Shown: positions 1 through 5,905 of the stretch, piece after piece
Layout of the letters: every line of letters starts with the position of its first letter
Position numbering within the stretch: the stretch's first letter is position 1
Origin: Flavobacteriales bacterium CG_4_9_14_3_um_filter_32_8
GTDB lineage: Bacteria > Bacteroidota > Bacteroidia > Flavobacteriales_E > Vicingaceae
Assembly: GCA_002790175.1 (NCBI GenBank)
Contig: PFUQ01000242.1
Coordinates: 1 to 14,370 of the forward strand
DNA: 14,370 bases
Reading direction: 5' to 3'
The notes under the pieces: model-generated
Told to the model about the DNA's origin: nothing
Seen by the model: only the letters and a program-made list of their open reading frames with translations
Database searches by the model: none
Made by a program: the position numbers and the translations under genes

Positions 1-50
1 AATGGGGGATTAGCAACTTGGAGCGACATACTGTTTTAGAAACAGTATAA
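1..50 (+). other. Left edge: unassigned, possibly the 3' end of a plus-strand gene
   Basis: Two plus-strand frames are open from the left edge and close here. Frame 1 ends at the TAG at 37-39 and would give a tail reading NGGLATWSDILF. Frame 3 ends at the TAA at 48-50. I recognise neither tail. A strong terminator follows at once (49-88), which fits a plus-strand gene ending here. A minus-strand ATG (28-26) is also open to the left edge, so the edge is not settled. Confidence 0.25.
28..48. repeat. Perfect 9-bp inverted repeat (hairpin)
   Basis: ATACTGTTT (28-36) and AAACAGTAT (40-48) are perfect inverted copies separated by TAG. The TAG is also the frame-1 stop codon, so the stop would sit in the loop. 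It lies directly before the large terminator at 49-88 and may be the first half of a two-hairpin transcript end. Confidence 0.55.
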
Positions 51-88
51 AACAAAAAAACTCTCATTTTTGAGAGTTTTTTTGTTTT
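49..88. terminator. Bidirectional intrinsic terminator
   Basis: Positions 49-66 and 71-88 are perfect 18-bp inverted copies with a TTTT loop. The core is CTCTCA/TGAGAG and the flanks are A-rich on the left and T-rich on the right, so each strand has a GC-containing stem followed by a U tract. It ends 2 bp from the stop codon of the minus-strand gldN-like gene, so it probably ends that transcript and whatever arrives from the left. Confidence 0.9.
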
Positions 89-90
89 TA

Positions 91-906
91 TTAATTACCC
101 CAAAGCTTGGTTTGTTTATTAAGAAAATAAATTTTGGTTTGTTCACTTTCGAGTCGGATATCGAGTTCAGTTAAATTCTCTTTAACTTCTAAATTTTGAT
201 TGCCCTCTTTTTGTATAATGTAACTATTAAATATTCTTTTAAAAAATACATCATCAAAAGAAATTCGTTCATCATCTTCTTTCAATTTTTTAATAGCTTC
301 AAAATTTACCAAAACACCTCGTATATTTGGAAAATAAAGCCAAAATAATTGTTGGTACCCCATTACATTTCCTTTTTCATCTTTTTTAACTTTTACAGGA
401 CAAATTCCAATAATTCTTACCTCAATTTTAGAATAAACTGAATTAAAAAACCAATCTTCTTTTAACCAATACTTTACCACATCTCTACTGTTTAAATTCA
501 TATAAATTAAACTCTTACTTTGCTCATTCCATAAAGAATCACCAATTATATTGATAACTTCTGCTGTTGTTAATTCTTTGGTAAATGCATCATCTTTTGT
601 ATCATAAGCCGTAATTAATCCTTTTTCAATGTAATAGAATAAAATATCATAGAGACTACAATTCTTTTTTTCATCTTCTTTTGGAAAGTAGAGGTGTTGG
701 TTTTGTTTTTCTGATAAATCTATTTCTCGCCAGAGTCTTCTCTGCCAAAGCACTTCGTTGACTCTAACTTGAGGGAATGGTTTTACTGGATATAAAGTTT
801 GTGGTTCTAATGTTTTAATATTCATACAATCGTTTTGACTATAACAAGTTAGGTCAAAACAAGTTTGAAAAATGAATAAAAAAAAGAAATAGTTAGCTAC
901 TTTCAT
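91..906 (-). CDS. gldN: GldN/PorN-family type IX secretion protein, solitary copy
   Basis: This 271-residue protein looks like GldN (PorN), the periplasmic partner of GldK/PorK that forms part of the type IX secretion and gliding machinery in Bacteroidota. A hydrophobic signal peptide covers about residues 1-24 and ends in CYSQ, a usual signal peptidase I site in this phylum. Family-like stretches follow: VLWQRRLWREIDL (about 52-64), SLYDILFYYIEKGLITAYD (about 84-102), YWLKEDWFFNSVYSKIEVRI (about 146-165) and ISFDDVFFKRIFNSYII (about 216-232). Full length is near that of known GldN proteins, with no break. In gliding bacteria gldN normally sits directly after gldM in a gldKLMN operon. Here the upstream gene is a stress protein and the downstream side is a terminator, so this is a solitary copy, perhaps a paralogue like GldO. 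The upstream gap is 68 bp. The best promoter candidate, TAAAGTTG at 935-928, has one mismatch to TAnnTTTG. The family call is confident; the role of this copy is inference. Confidence 0.85.
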   Translation of the reverse strand: MKVANYFFFLFIFQTCFDLTCYSQNDCMNIKTLEPQTLYPVKPFPQVRVNEVLWQRRLWREIDLSEKQNQHLYFPKEDEKKNCSLYDILFYYIEKGLITAYDTKDDAFTKELTTAEVINIIGDSLWNEQSKSLIYMNLNSRDVVKYWLKEDWFFNSVYSKIEVRIIGICPVKVKKDEKGNVMGYQQLFWLYFPNIRGVLVNFEAIKKLKEDDERISFDDVFFKRIFNSYIIQKEGNQNLEVKENLTELDIRLESEQTKIYFLNKQTKLWGN

Positions 907-974
907 TCTTTAAATTAAAATTAGTAACAACTTTAAAAGTAACGAAAATAAAGCTAGATTATTTAAATCTACAC

Positions 975-1799
975 TTAATCAGCCAAAACCAAAATAGGCA
1001 ATTTCGCTTGTTTTACTAATGCTTTAGAAATGCTCTTGTGAAATAGTTTTTCCCAAAAACCTCTTTGACGTGCTACAACGACTAATAAATCAACCTCTTT
1101 TTTATCAATAAATTCTAAAATTCCATCCTCCACTTCTTCTTCATTTTTAATATGAAAAGGGTGATACTGAGCATCAAATTTTTCGTCAAAGTTGGCTGCT
1201 TTTAGTTGTTGTAATTTTCTATTCGCTTGTTCATCACCATTAACAATATATAAAAAATCTATAGTTGAACCTGTTCCTATGGCTATTTCTTTTAATGGAT
1301 TAAATATTTTGTTTTCTCCCGATTCCATCAAATCATTAGCAACCACAATGTGATTAGGAAAATTAATAGTTGCATTACTAGGTACTGCAACTATTGGCGT
1401 TTTAACCGAACCAATTAATGAAGCTGTATTACTGCCTAAAAGGTTTCCAATAAACCCTGTCGCTCCTGTAGTACCCATCACTATTAAATTTATTTTCTGT
1501 TCTTCACAAACAGTTTGTATAGCATCTACAACTAGACCCAAAGTGGTAATCTCACTAAATTTTATGTTAGCGTAATTTAACTTTACATACTTCATTTGCT
1601 CTTTCATCTGCTTTTCAGCTTCCTCTTTAATTTGATAATCCAAATTTATTAAGGCTCCTTCATAATCTCCTAAATTAGGGATATGAAAACTATTTAATAA
1701 AATAATTTCAGCATTTAGCGTTTGTGCCAATTGAATGGCATAATCTCTTGCTTTGTTAGCAGTTTCAGAAAAATCGGTTGGAACTAAAATTTTTTTCAT
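975..1799 (-). CDS. Tandem universal stress protein (UspA family, two domains)
   Basis: Two UspA folds lie in tandem, a cytoplasmic stress-response architecture common in Bacteroidota. Domain 1 (about 1-140) opens with MKKILVPTDFS and carries the ATP-binding pattern G-x2-G-x9-G-S at about residues 109-123 (GTTGATGFIGNLLGS), followed by VKTPIVAVP. Domain 2 (about 148-274) keeps the fold signature LLVVVARQ and the ending LPILVLAD, but the glycine motif is replaced by RQRGFWEKLFHKSIS, so it probably binds no nucleotide. I place the start at 1799 rather than the in-frame ATG at 1820. MKKILVPTDFS is the standard UspA start, and a TAnnTTTG promoter element at 1829-1822 would put the transcript start near 1815, downstream of the longer start. 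The product is then 274 residues. The exact stress signal cannot be read from the sequence. Confidence 0.92.
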   Translation of the reverse strand: MKKILVPTDFSETANKARDYAIQLAQTLNAEIILLNSFHIPNLGDYEGALINLDYQIKEEAEKQMKEQMKYVKLNYANIKFSEITTLGLVVDAIQTVCEEQKINLIVMGTTGATGFIGNLLGSNTASLIGSVKTPIVAVPSNATINFPNHIVVANDLMESGENKIFNPLKEIAIGTGSTIDFLYIVNGDEQANRKLQQLKAANFDEKFDAQYHPFHIKNEEEVEDGILEFIDKKEVDLLVVVARQRGFWEKLFHKSISKALVKQAKLPILVLAD

Positions 1800-1821
1800 T
1801 TCGAAAGATTTAATTATCAAC

Positions 1822-1829
1822 CAAATTTA
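1822..1829 (-). promoter_or_regulatory. Promoter -7 element for the universal stress protein gene
   Basis: On the minus strand this reads TAAATTTG, an exact match to the Bacteroidota TAnnTTTG element. It lies about 23 bp before the ATG at 1799, which predicts a leader of roughly 16 nt. I see no convincing -33 element at the usual spacing. Confidence 0.55.
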
Positions 1830-1921
1830 AAGATTACAATTTTAATTTACTATGATAATGAATAATTATTTAAAATAATTTTTTTTAAAGATACTGTTTA
1901 AGAACTAACAGCATAAAACAA

Positions 1922-1947
1922 AAAAATCCTGCAAGAGCAGGATTTTT
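1922..1947 (-). terminator. Terminator after tRNA-Ser
   Basis: AAAAATCCTGC (1922-1932) and its inverted copy (1937-1947) form a perfect 11-bp stem with the loop AAGA. Reading on the minus strand it lies 12 nt beyond the tRNA-Ser 3' end and is followed by a run of T, so it ends the tRNA transcript. It is symmetrical enough to work on both strands. Confidence 0.88.
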
Positions 1948-1959
1948 ATTTCAATTCAG

Positions 1960-2046
1960 CAGAGAGGATGAGATTCGAACTCACGTCCCGATTTCTCGGG
2001 AACACGCTTTCCAAGCGTGCGCCTTCAGCCACTCGGCCACCTCTCT
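1960..2046 (-). tRNA. tRNA-Ser (anticodon GGA)
   Basis: The 87-nt gene folds as a class II tRNA. The acceptor stem AGAGAGG pairs with CCTCTCT and the discriminator is G. The anticodon loop TTGGAAA gives anticodon GGA, which reads UCC and UCU. The long variable arm CCCGA-GAAA-TCGGG is characteristic of tRNA-Ser, and the T loop is GTTCGAATC. The 3' CCA is not encoded. It lies only 7 nt after a complete terminator that follows tRNA-Arg. Confidence 0.97.
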
Positions 2047-2053
2047 GTTTAGC

Positions 2054-2080
2054 AAAAAAGGATGCAATGCATCCTTTTTT
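2054..2080 (-). terminator. Terminator-like hairpin between tRNA-Arg and tRNA-Ser
   Basis: AAAAAAGGATGC (2054-2065) and GCATCCTTTTTT (2069-2080) form a perfect 12-bp stem with a 3-nt loop. On the minus strand the stem begins one base after tRNA-Arg and ends in six T, the shape of an intrinsic terminator. It fills the whole spacer between the two tRNAs, so tRNA-Ser must come from read-through or from a promoter inside tRNA-Arg. Confidence 0.85.
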
Positions 2081-2081
2081 G

Positions 2082-2155
2082 TGATCGCGCCAGGATTCGA
2101 ACCTGGGACCGTCTGCTTAGAAAGCAGATGCTCTATCCAGCTGAGCTACGCAACC
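2082..2155 (-). tRNA. tRNA-Arg (anticodon TCT)
   Basis: The 74-nt gene has the acceptor GGTTGCG paired with CGCGATC (two G-U type wobble pairs) and discriminator A. The D arm includes AGCTCAGCTGGATAGAGC. The anticodon arm TCTGC-TTTCTAA-GCAGA gives anticodon TCT, which reads AGA, the main arginine codon in this AT-rich DNA. The T loop is GGTTCGAATC. CCA is not encoded. Confidence 0.97.
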
Positions 2156-2173
2156 ATTTTGTTAAAACAAGTC

Positions 2174-2201
2174 AAAAAAAAAACCCAACTTTCGTTGGGT
2201 T
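2174..2201 (-). terminator. Terminator-like hairpin between tRNA-Pro and tRNA-Arg
   Basis: AACCCAAC (2182-2189) and GTTGGGTT (2194-2201) form a perfect 8-bp stem with a 4-nt loop. On the minus strand it begins 2 nt after tRNA-Pro and runs into nine T (2182-2174). This is a canonical intrinsic terminator inside the tRNA cluster. Confidence 0.85.
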
Positions 2202-2203
2202 AG

Positions 2204-2278
2204 TCGGGGTGGCAGGATTCGAACCTGCGACCTCCTCGTCCCAAACGAGGCGCGATAACCGGGCTACGCTACACCCCG
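2204..2278 (-). tRNA. tRNA-Pro (anticodon TGG)
   Basis: The 75-nt gene has the acceptor CGGGGTG paired with CACCCCG and discriminator A. The anticodon arm CCTCG-TTTGGGA-CGAGG gives anticodon TGG, which can read all CCN codons by wobble. The T arm is GCAGG-TTCGAAT-CCTGC. CCA is not encoded. It is the first tRNA behind the promoter element at 2309-2302. Confidence 0.97.
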
Positions 2279-2301
2279 AGATGTATTGTTTTTCGCGGCT
2301 G

Positions 2302-2309
2302 CAAATATA
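2302..2309 (-). promoter_or_regulatory. Promoter -7 element for the tRNA cluster
   Basis: On the minus strand this reads TATATTTG, an exact TAnnTTTG match, followed by GCAGCCGCG. Transcription would begin near 2295, about 17 nt before the mature 5' end of tRNA-Pro at 2278. The -33 region is AT-rich without a clear TTTG. It is the only good promoter visible for the three tRNAs. Confidence 0.65.
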
Positions 2310-2547
2310 ATTATAGTTTTTACTTTAAAAAACTATTATAGGTAATTTTTTATTTATTTATTTTCCTATGGAAATTACAGTGAATAAACAAAGGAAAGAA
2401 AAATTTCTTTAATTGAATTTTAAGAAATTCATACTTAGTTTTAAGAGAAAAATGTTCTAATAAAATTTAATCTTCTTTTTTAAGTTCAATTGCTGCATTT
2501 TCAAATCCAAACTATTAGCTTTGTTCTTCTATTAATTTTCAAAAAAA
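2310..2547. other. Intergenic region between tRNA cluster and ftcD
   Basis: This AT-rich stretch separates the divergently transcribed tRNA cluster and ftcD. Apart from the ftcD promoter near its right end and the tRNA promoter at its left end I see no gene, repeat or strong hairpin in it. Confidence 0.6.
2490..2523 (+). promoter_or_regulatory. Probable promoter for ftcD and the cupin gene
   Basis: TAGCTTTG at 2516-2523 is an exact TAnnTTTG match. A TTG at 2490-2492 lies 23 bp upstream, at the far end of the spacing allowed for Bacteroidota promoters. The transcript would start near 2530, giving a leader of under 20 nt before the ATG at 2548. Confidence 0.55.
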
Positions 2548-4239
2548 ATGAAAAAGCAAATCATAGAATGTGTTCCTAACATTAGTGAGGGAAAAGATAC
2601 GGCAAAGATTAAAGCAATAACTGATGTTATAGAAACAGTTGAAGGAGTAAAATTGTTGGATGTTGACCCTGGAAAAGCAACCAACAGAACAGTTATCACT
2701 TTTGTTGGCGAACCCAAACAAGTAATTGAAGCCGCATTTTTAGTCATTAAAAAAGCAGCAGAGTTAATTAACATGAGTAAACATACTGGAGCTCATCCAC
2801 GATTTGGTGCTACAGATGTTTGTCCTTTGGTTCCAATTAGTGGAATTACCATGGAAGAAACCGTAAAATATGCTCATCAATTGGCAAAAAGAGTTGGTGA
2901 AGAATTAAATATTCCTGTTTATTGTTATGAATATGCAGCATCAGAAGAAAAAAGAAAAAACTTGGCCAATTGTCGTTCGGGAGAATACGAAGGGTTAAAA
3001 GAAAAACTAGTAAATCCAGCATGGAGACCAGATTTTGGTCCAGCAACATTTACCGAAAGCGTTAAATCTACTGGTGCAATAGCGATTAGTGCAAGAGATT
3101 TTTTAATCGCTTACAATGTTAATTTAAACACCACTTCCACCAGAAGAGCAAATGCCATTGCATTCGATATTAGAGAAGCTGGTAGAGGAAAAACAGAAGA
3201 TGGCACTCCGAATGGAAAAAAAGTGTTGGATAAAAATGGGGAACAAGTTAGAATTCCAGGCAAATTAAAAGCTGTAAAAGGCATTGGTTGGTATATCGAA
3301 GAATATGGTATTGCTCAAATAGCCTACAATTTAACCAATATCAATATTACTTCTATGCACGTTGCTTTTGATGAAAGTGATAAAATGGCTACTGAGAGAG
3401 GACTAAGAGTTACTGGTTCTGAATTGATAGGACTAATTCCTTTAAAGGCAATGTTAGCTGCTGCGGATTATTATTTAATTAAACAACAACGTTCTTTAGG
3501 ATGTTCGGAGAAAGAAAAAATTAAAATTGCCATTAAATCACTAGGATTAGACGATTTAAAGCCTTTTCATCCTAAAGAGAAAATAATAGAATATCTATTG
3601 GAAGCTGACACCAAAAAGCTAGTTGATTTAAGTTTGAAAGATTTTGCCGATGAAACTGCGGGAGAATCAATGGCTCCAGGTGGTGGTTCTATTGCTGCTT
3701 ATGTTGGTACACTTGGAGTTTCATTAGGAACGATGGTTGCTAATTTATCGAGTCACAAAGCAGGTTGGGACAACAGATGGAAAGAGTTTTCTGATTGGGC
3801 AGTAAAAGGACAAGCATATAAAGCGACATTAATACAATTAGTGGATGAGGATACCAATGCTTTTAATAAAATAATTGATAGCTTTAGAATGCCTAAAAAC
3901 ACCGATAAAGAGAAAATAGCGAGAGCCACTTCAATTGAAGAAGCCACCAAATATGCCACTCAAATACCTTTTAAAGTAATGGAAACTGCCTACAACTCTA
4001 TGGAAGTAGCACAAGCCATGCTAAAAATTGGATTACCATCTTCCCTATCGGATGCTGCCGTTGGCATTTTGTGTGCAAAAACTGCTGTAACTGGGGCTTA
4101 TTTTAATGTTAAAATAAATGCAAAAACCATTAAAGACCGATCTTTTGCCGAAGAAATTATCAAACGTGGTGAAGAAATTTATCAAAAAACAATTAAAATT
4201 GAACAAGAAACTATCGCACTAATCAATTCTAAAATGTAA
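2548..4239 (+). CDS. ftcD: Bifunctional glutamate formimidoyltransferase / formimidoyl-THF cyclodeaminase
   Basis: The enzyme moves the formimino group of N-formiminoglutamate, a histidine breakdown product, onto tetrahydrofolate. It then deaminates the 5-formimino-THF to 5,10-methenyl-THF, releasing glutamate and ammonia. It is cytoplasmic. The 563 residues contain an N-terminal transferase subdomain (about 1-180) with HTGAHPRFGATDVCPLVPI (79-97), where His83 matches the catalytic histidine of the family. A C-terminal transferase subdomain (about 181-328) includes GIGWYIEEYGIAQIAYNL. After a linker comes the cyclodeaminase domain (about 355-563) with PGGGSIAAYVGTLG (377-390) and DEDTNAF (433-439). 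A charged loop at about 214-239 is longer than I remember in the mammalian fused enzyme. No other histidine-utilisation gene is in the window. The start at 2548 has an A-run rather than a Shine-Dalgarno sequence, as is usual in the phylum. The downstream cupin gene begins 8 bp after the stop. Confidence 0.96.
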   Translation: MKKQIIECVPNISEGKDTAKIKAITDVIETVEGVKLLDVDPGKATNRTVITFVGEPKQVIEAAFLVIKKAAELINMSKHTGAHPRFGATDVCPLVPISGITMEETVKYAHQLAKRVGEELNIPVYCYEYAASEEKRKNLANCRSGEYEGLKEKLVNPAWRPDFGPATFTESVKSTGAIAISARDFLIAYNVNLNTTSTRRANAIAFDIREAGRGKTEDGTPNGKKVLDKNGEQVRIPGKLKAVKGIGWYIEEYGIAQIAYNLTNINITSMHVAFDESDKMATERGLRVTGSELIGLIPLKAMLAAADYYLIKQQRSLGCSEKEKIKIAIKSLGLDDLKPFHPKEKIIEYLLEADTKKLVDLSLKDFADETAGESMAPGGGSIAAYVGTLGVSLGTMVANLSSHKAGWDNRWKEFSDWAVKGQAYKATLIQLVDEDTNAFNKIIDSFRMPKNTDKEKIARATSIEEATKYATQIPFKVMETAYNSMEVAQAMLKIGLPSSLSDAAVGILCAKTAVTGAYFNVKINAKTIKDRSFAEEIIKRGEEIYQKTIKIEQETIALINSKM

Positions 4240-4247
4240 AACGGGCT

Positions 4248-4655
4248 ATGAAAACATTATTATTCTTATTTATTCTATCATTATCAAGTTATACTTTTTC
4301 ACAAAATGTAATCAACATTAATGAAATAGAGTTGAATGAAGACATAGAAAATGTATTGATTAAGAAATTAGATACCGATAGTAATTCAACATCATTTTTG
4401 ATTTGGGTTAAAAAAGAGGTTCCCTCGCATAAACATGCAACACATTCTGAATTGATTTATGTGTTAGAGGGGCAGGGAATTATTACTGTTGACGGCAGTA
4501 AAACAAATATTGGAGTTGGTGATTATTTTAGAATTCCTGAAAATACTTTTCATGGTTTAGAAGTTGTTTCCAAAAAACCAATGAAAGTCATATCTGTACA
4601 AGCTCCTGAGTTTTTGAGTAACGATCGAATTTTTGAAGAAGATACAAAAAAGTAA
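4248..4655 (+). CDS. Secreted small single-domain cupin protein
   Basis: The 135-residue product starts with a signal peptide (about 1-18, MKTLLFLFILSLSSYTFS, with QN following), so it is probably periplasmic. The rest is one conserved beta-barrel cupin. Motif 1 includes His61, His63 and Glu68 (PSHKHATHSELIYVLEGQG). Motif 2 is GVGDYFRIPENTFHGLEV (89-106) with His102. All four usual metal ligands are present, so it probably binds a divalent metal. The substrate cannot be told: cupins of this size include isomerases, dioxygenases and non-enzymatic binders. It follows ftcD by 8 bp on the same strand and is probably co-transcribed, though a periplasmic cupin has no known step in FtcD chemistry. 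The gene is followed by 171 bp of noncoding DNA and then hup. Confidence 0.85.
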   Translation: MKTLLFLFILSLSSYTFSQNVININEIELNEDIENVLIKKLDTDSNSTSFLIWVKKEVPSHKHATHSELIYVLEGQGIITVDGSKTNIGVGDYFRIPENTFHGLEVVSKKPMKVISVQAPEFLSNDRIFEEDTKK

Positions 4656-4746
4656 TTTTACCCCCCTTATTTTAAAGGGTTCCAGCCGTAGTTATTAACA
4701 AAACCCCTTATTTATCAACAATTACAGTAATTTTTAGAAATAAAAC

Positions 4747-4776
4747 TTGCTTATAAGTTGTATTCATCTATATTTG
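4747..4776 (+). promoter_or_regulatory. Strong Bacteroidota-type promoter for the HU gene
   Basis: TTG at 4747-4749, a 19-bp spacer, then TATATTTG at 4769-4776 is an exact match to the consensus TTTG/TTG-N19-TAnnTTTG. Transcription would begin near 4783, giving a leader of about 44 nt before the ATG at 4827. It is the best promoter match in the window, as expected for an abundant nucleoid protein. Confidence 0.8.
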
Positions 4777-4826
4777 TTAGCAGTTAATAGATGAAATTTA
4801 ATGTTTAACCTAAAAAATTCAAAATT

Positions 4827-5099
4827 ATGAACAAAGCAGAATTAATCGATGCAATTGCAAAAGATGCAAAATTAACTAAGGCAGATGCAAAAAAAGCTTT
4901 AGAAGCTTTAACTGGTGCATGTGCAAAATCATTAAAAAAAGGCGATAAAGTTGCTTTAATAGGATTTGGATCTTGGTCAGTTTCTAAAAGAGCTGCAAGA
5001 ACTGGTAGAAACCCACAAACAGGAGCTAATATTAAAATAGCTGCAAAAAAAGTGGTAAGATTTAAAGCGGGTGCTGCACTTGCTAAAACAGTAAAATAA
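4827..5099 (+). CDS. hup: HU-family DNA-binding protein
   Basis: This 90-residue, lysine- and alanine-rich protein matches the HU/IHF fold along its full length. HU dimers bend and wrap DNA in the nucleoid with little sequence preference. The start MNKAELIDAIAKDAKLTKADAKKALEA gives the helical dimer core. FGSWSVSKRAARTGRNPQTG (about 47-66) is the family signature leading into the DNA-binding arm, including the conserved RNPQTG whose proline intercalates into DNA. The end VVRFKAGAALAKTVK closes the fold. It is a single-gene unit with a very good promoter (4747-4776) and its own terminator (5119-5150). HU alpha/beta subtypes or IHF cannot be separated with certainty, but the absence of extensions and the basic composition favour HU. 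Confidence 0.96.
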   Translation: MNKAELIDAIAKDAKLTKADAKKALEALTGACAKSLKKGDKVALIGFGSWSVSKRAARTGRNPQTGANIKIAAKKVVRFKAGAALAKTVK

Positions 5100-5118
5100 T
5101 TATTTTTTAATTATTTTT

Positions 5119-5150
5119 AAAAGGCTTTCCTTAATTGGAAAGCCTTTTTT
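5119..5150 (+). terminator. Intrinsic terminator after hup
   Basis: AAAAGGCTTTCC (5119-5130) and GGAAAGCCTTTT (5137-5148) form a perfect 12-bp stem with loop TTAATT, followed by further T. It lies 20 bp after the hup stop codon and ends only 11 bp before the trmH start codon at 5162. Confidence 0.92.
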
Positions 5151-5161
5151 ATTTTTACCGA

Positions 5162-5851
5162 ATGACTGCAATTAATAAACAGGAATTGTTAGCTTACTTA
5201 CTCACTTTTCTTTCTGAAAACAAAAGAAATTTATTTTATAAAATAATTGAAGATAGAACAAAACATGTTACTGTTGTTTTAGAAGATATTTTTCAACCAC
5301 AAAATGCAAGTGCTGTACTTCGTTCGTGCGATGTTTTTGGAATACAAGATGTACATATTATTGAAAACAGAAACAAATACACCATAAATCCAAAAGTAGT
5401 ACATGGAGCCTCTAAATGGATTAACTTATACAAATACAATACTCAAGAAAACAATACTTTAGATTGTATTGATTACTTAAAAGCTGATGGTTATAAAATT
5501 TATGCAACCACGCCACATACCAAGGATTGTTTAATTCAAAATATTCCTTTAACTGATAAAATTGCGTTGCTATTTGGCACAGAAGAAATAGGTTTGTCTA
5601 AAATAGCGATGCAAAATGCAGATGGCTTTGTGAAAATTCCAATGTTTGGATTTACAGAAAGCTTAAACATTTCCGTTTCTGCAGCAATAAGTTTGTATGA
5701 ATTGAGTAAACGATTAAAATCTTCTACCATTAATTGGCAGCTTTCTGACGAAGAAAAAATTGAGCAACTAATCGGTTGGTCTAAAAAAGTAATAAAGGAT
5801 GGTGCTTTAATTGAAAAAGAGTTTTTGAATAAGCTAGAAACTGGAAGTTAG
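5162..5851 (+). CDS. trmH: TrmH-like tRNA (guanosine-2'-O-)-methyltransferase (SPOUT family)
   Basis: The product is a SAM-dependent SPOUT methyltransferase most like TrmH, which methylates the ribose of G18 in the D loop of tRNAs. In the 229-residue form the three SPOUT motifs are all present. Motif 1 is PQNASAVLRSCDVFG (46-60) with Asn48 and the conserved Arg54. Motif 2 is LLFGTEEIGLS (136-146) with Glu141. Motif 3 is IPMFGFTESLNISVSAAISL (159-178), which forms the SAM-binding knot. A helical extension follows (about 190-225). I choose the ATG at 5162. An in-frame ATG at 5135 lies in the loop of the hup terminator, and only the shorter form starts with sequence that looks like protein (MTAINKQELLAYLL). 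The last residues ETGS are coded by a degenerate heptanucleotide repeat. The promoter is unclear because the hup terminator abuts the start. Ribosomal RNA as substrate is possible but less likely. Confidence 0.88.
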   Translation: MTAINKQELLAYLLTFLSENKRNLFYKIIEDRTKHVTVVLEDIFQPQNASAVLRSCDVFGIQDVHIIENRNKYTINPKVVHGASKWINLYKYNTQENNTLDCIDYLKADGYKIYATTPHTKDCLIQNIPLTDKIALLFGTEEIGLSKIAMQNADGFVKIPMFGFTESLNISVSAAISLYELSKRLKSSTINWQLSDEEKIEQLIGWSKKVIKDGALIEKEFLNKLETGS

Positions 5852-5890
5852 AAGCTGGAAGTTTAATGCTATTAAAAAACTTCCAACTTC
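5833..5890. repeat. Degenerate heptanucleotide repeat with inverted arm
   Basis: Four 7-nt units follow each other from 5833 to 5860: gctagaa, actggaa, gttagaa, gctggaa. GAAGCTGGAAGTTT (5851-5864) and AAACTTCCAACTTC (5877-5890) form a 14-bp inverted repeat with one mismatch and a 12-nt loop. It begins inside trmH, overlaps its stop codon, and lies between the convergent trmH and helicase genes, where it may serve as a transcript end. Confidence 0.6.
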
Positions 5891-5905
5891 GTTCTTCGGG
5901 CTTTT

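Noticed and set aside
1800..1820. Upstream ATG giving the universal stress protein seven extra residues
   Set aside because: It lies next to the promoter element at 1829-1822, and MKKILVPTDFS at 1799 is the standard family start.
2062..2310. Plus-strand reading frame of 82 codons across the tRNA genes
   Set aside because: It is the reverse complement of three tRNA genes; the GVAGFEPATSSSQTRRDNRATL type peptide is a well-known false ORF.
2532..3049. Minus-strand reading frames inside ftcD
   Set aside because: They are shadows of the ftcD coding frame without start signals or family resemblance.
5135..5161. Upstream ATG giving TrmH nine extra residues
   Set aside because: The ATG-containing stretch lies in the hup terminator hairpin, and the extra residues do not look like a TrmH N-terminus.
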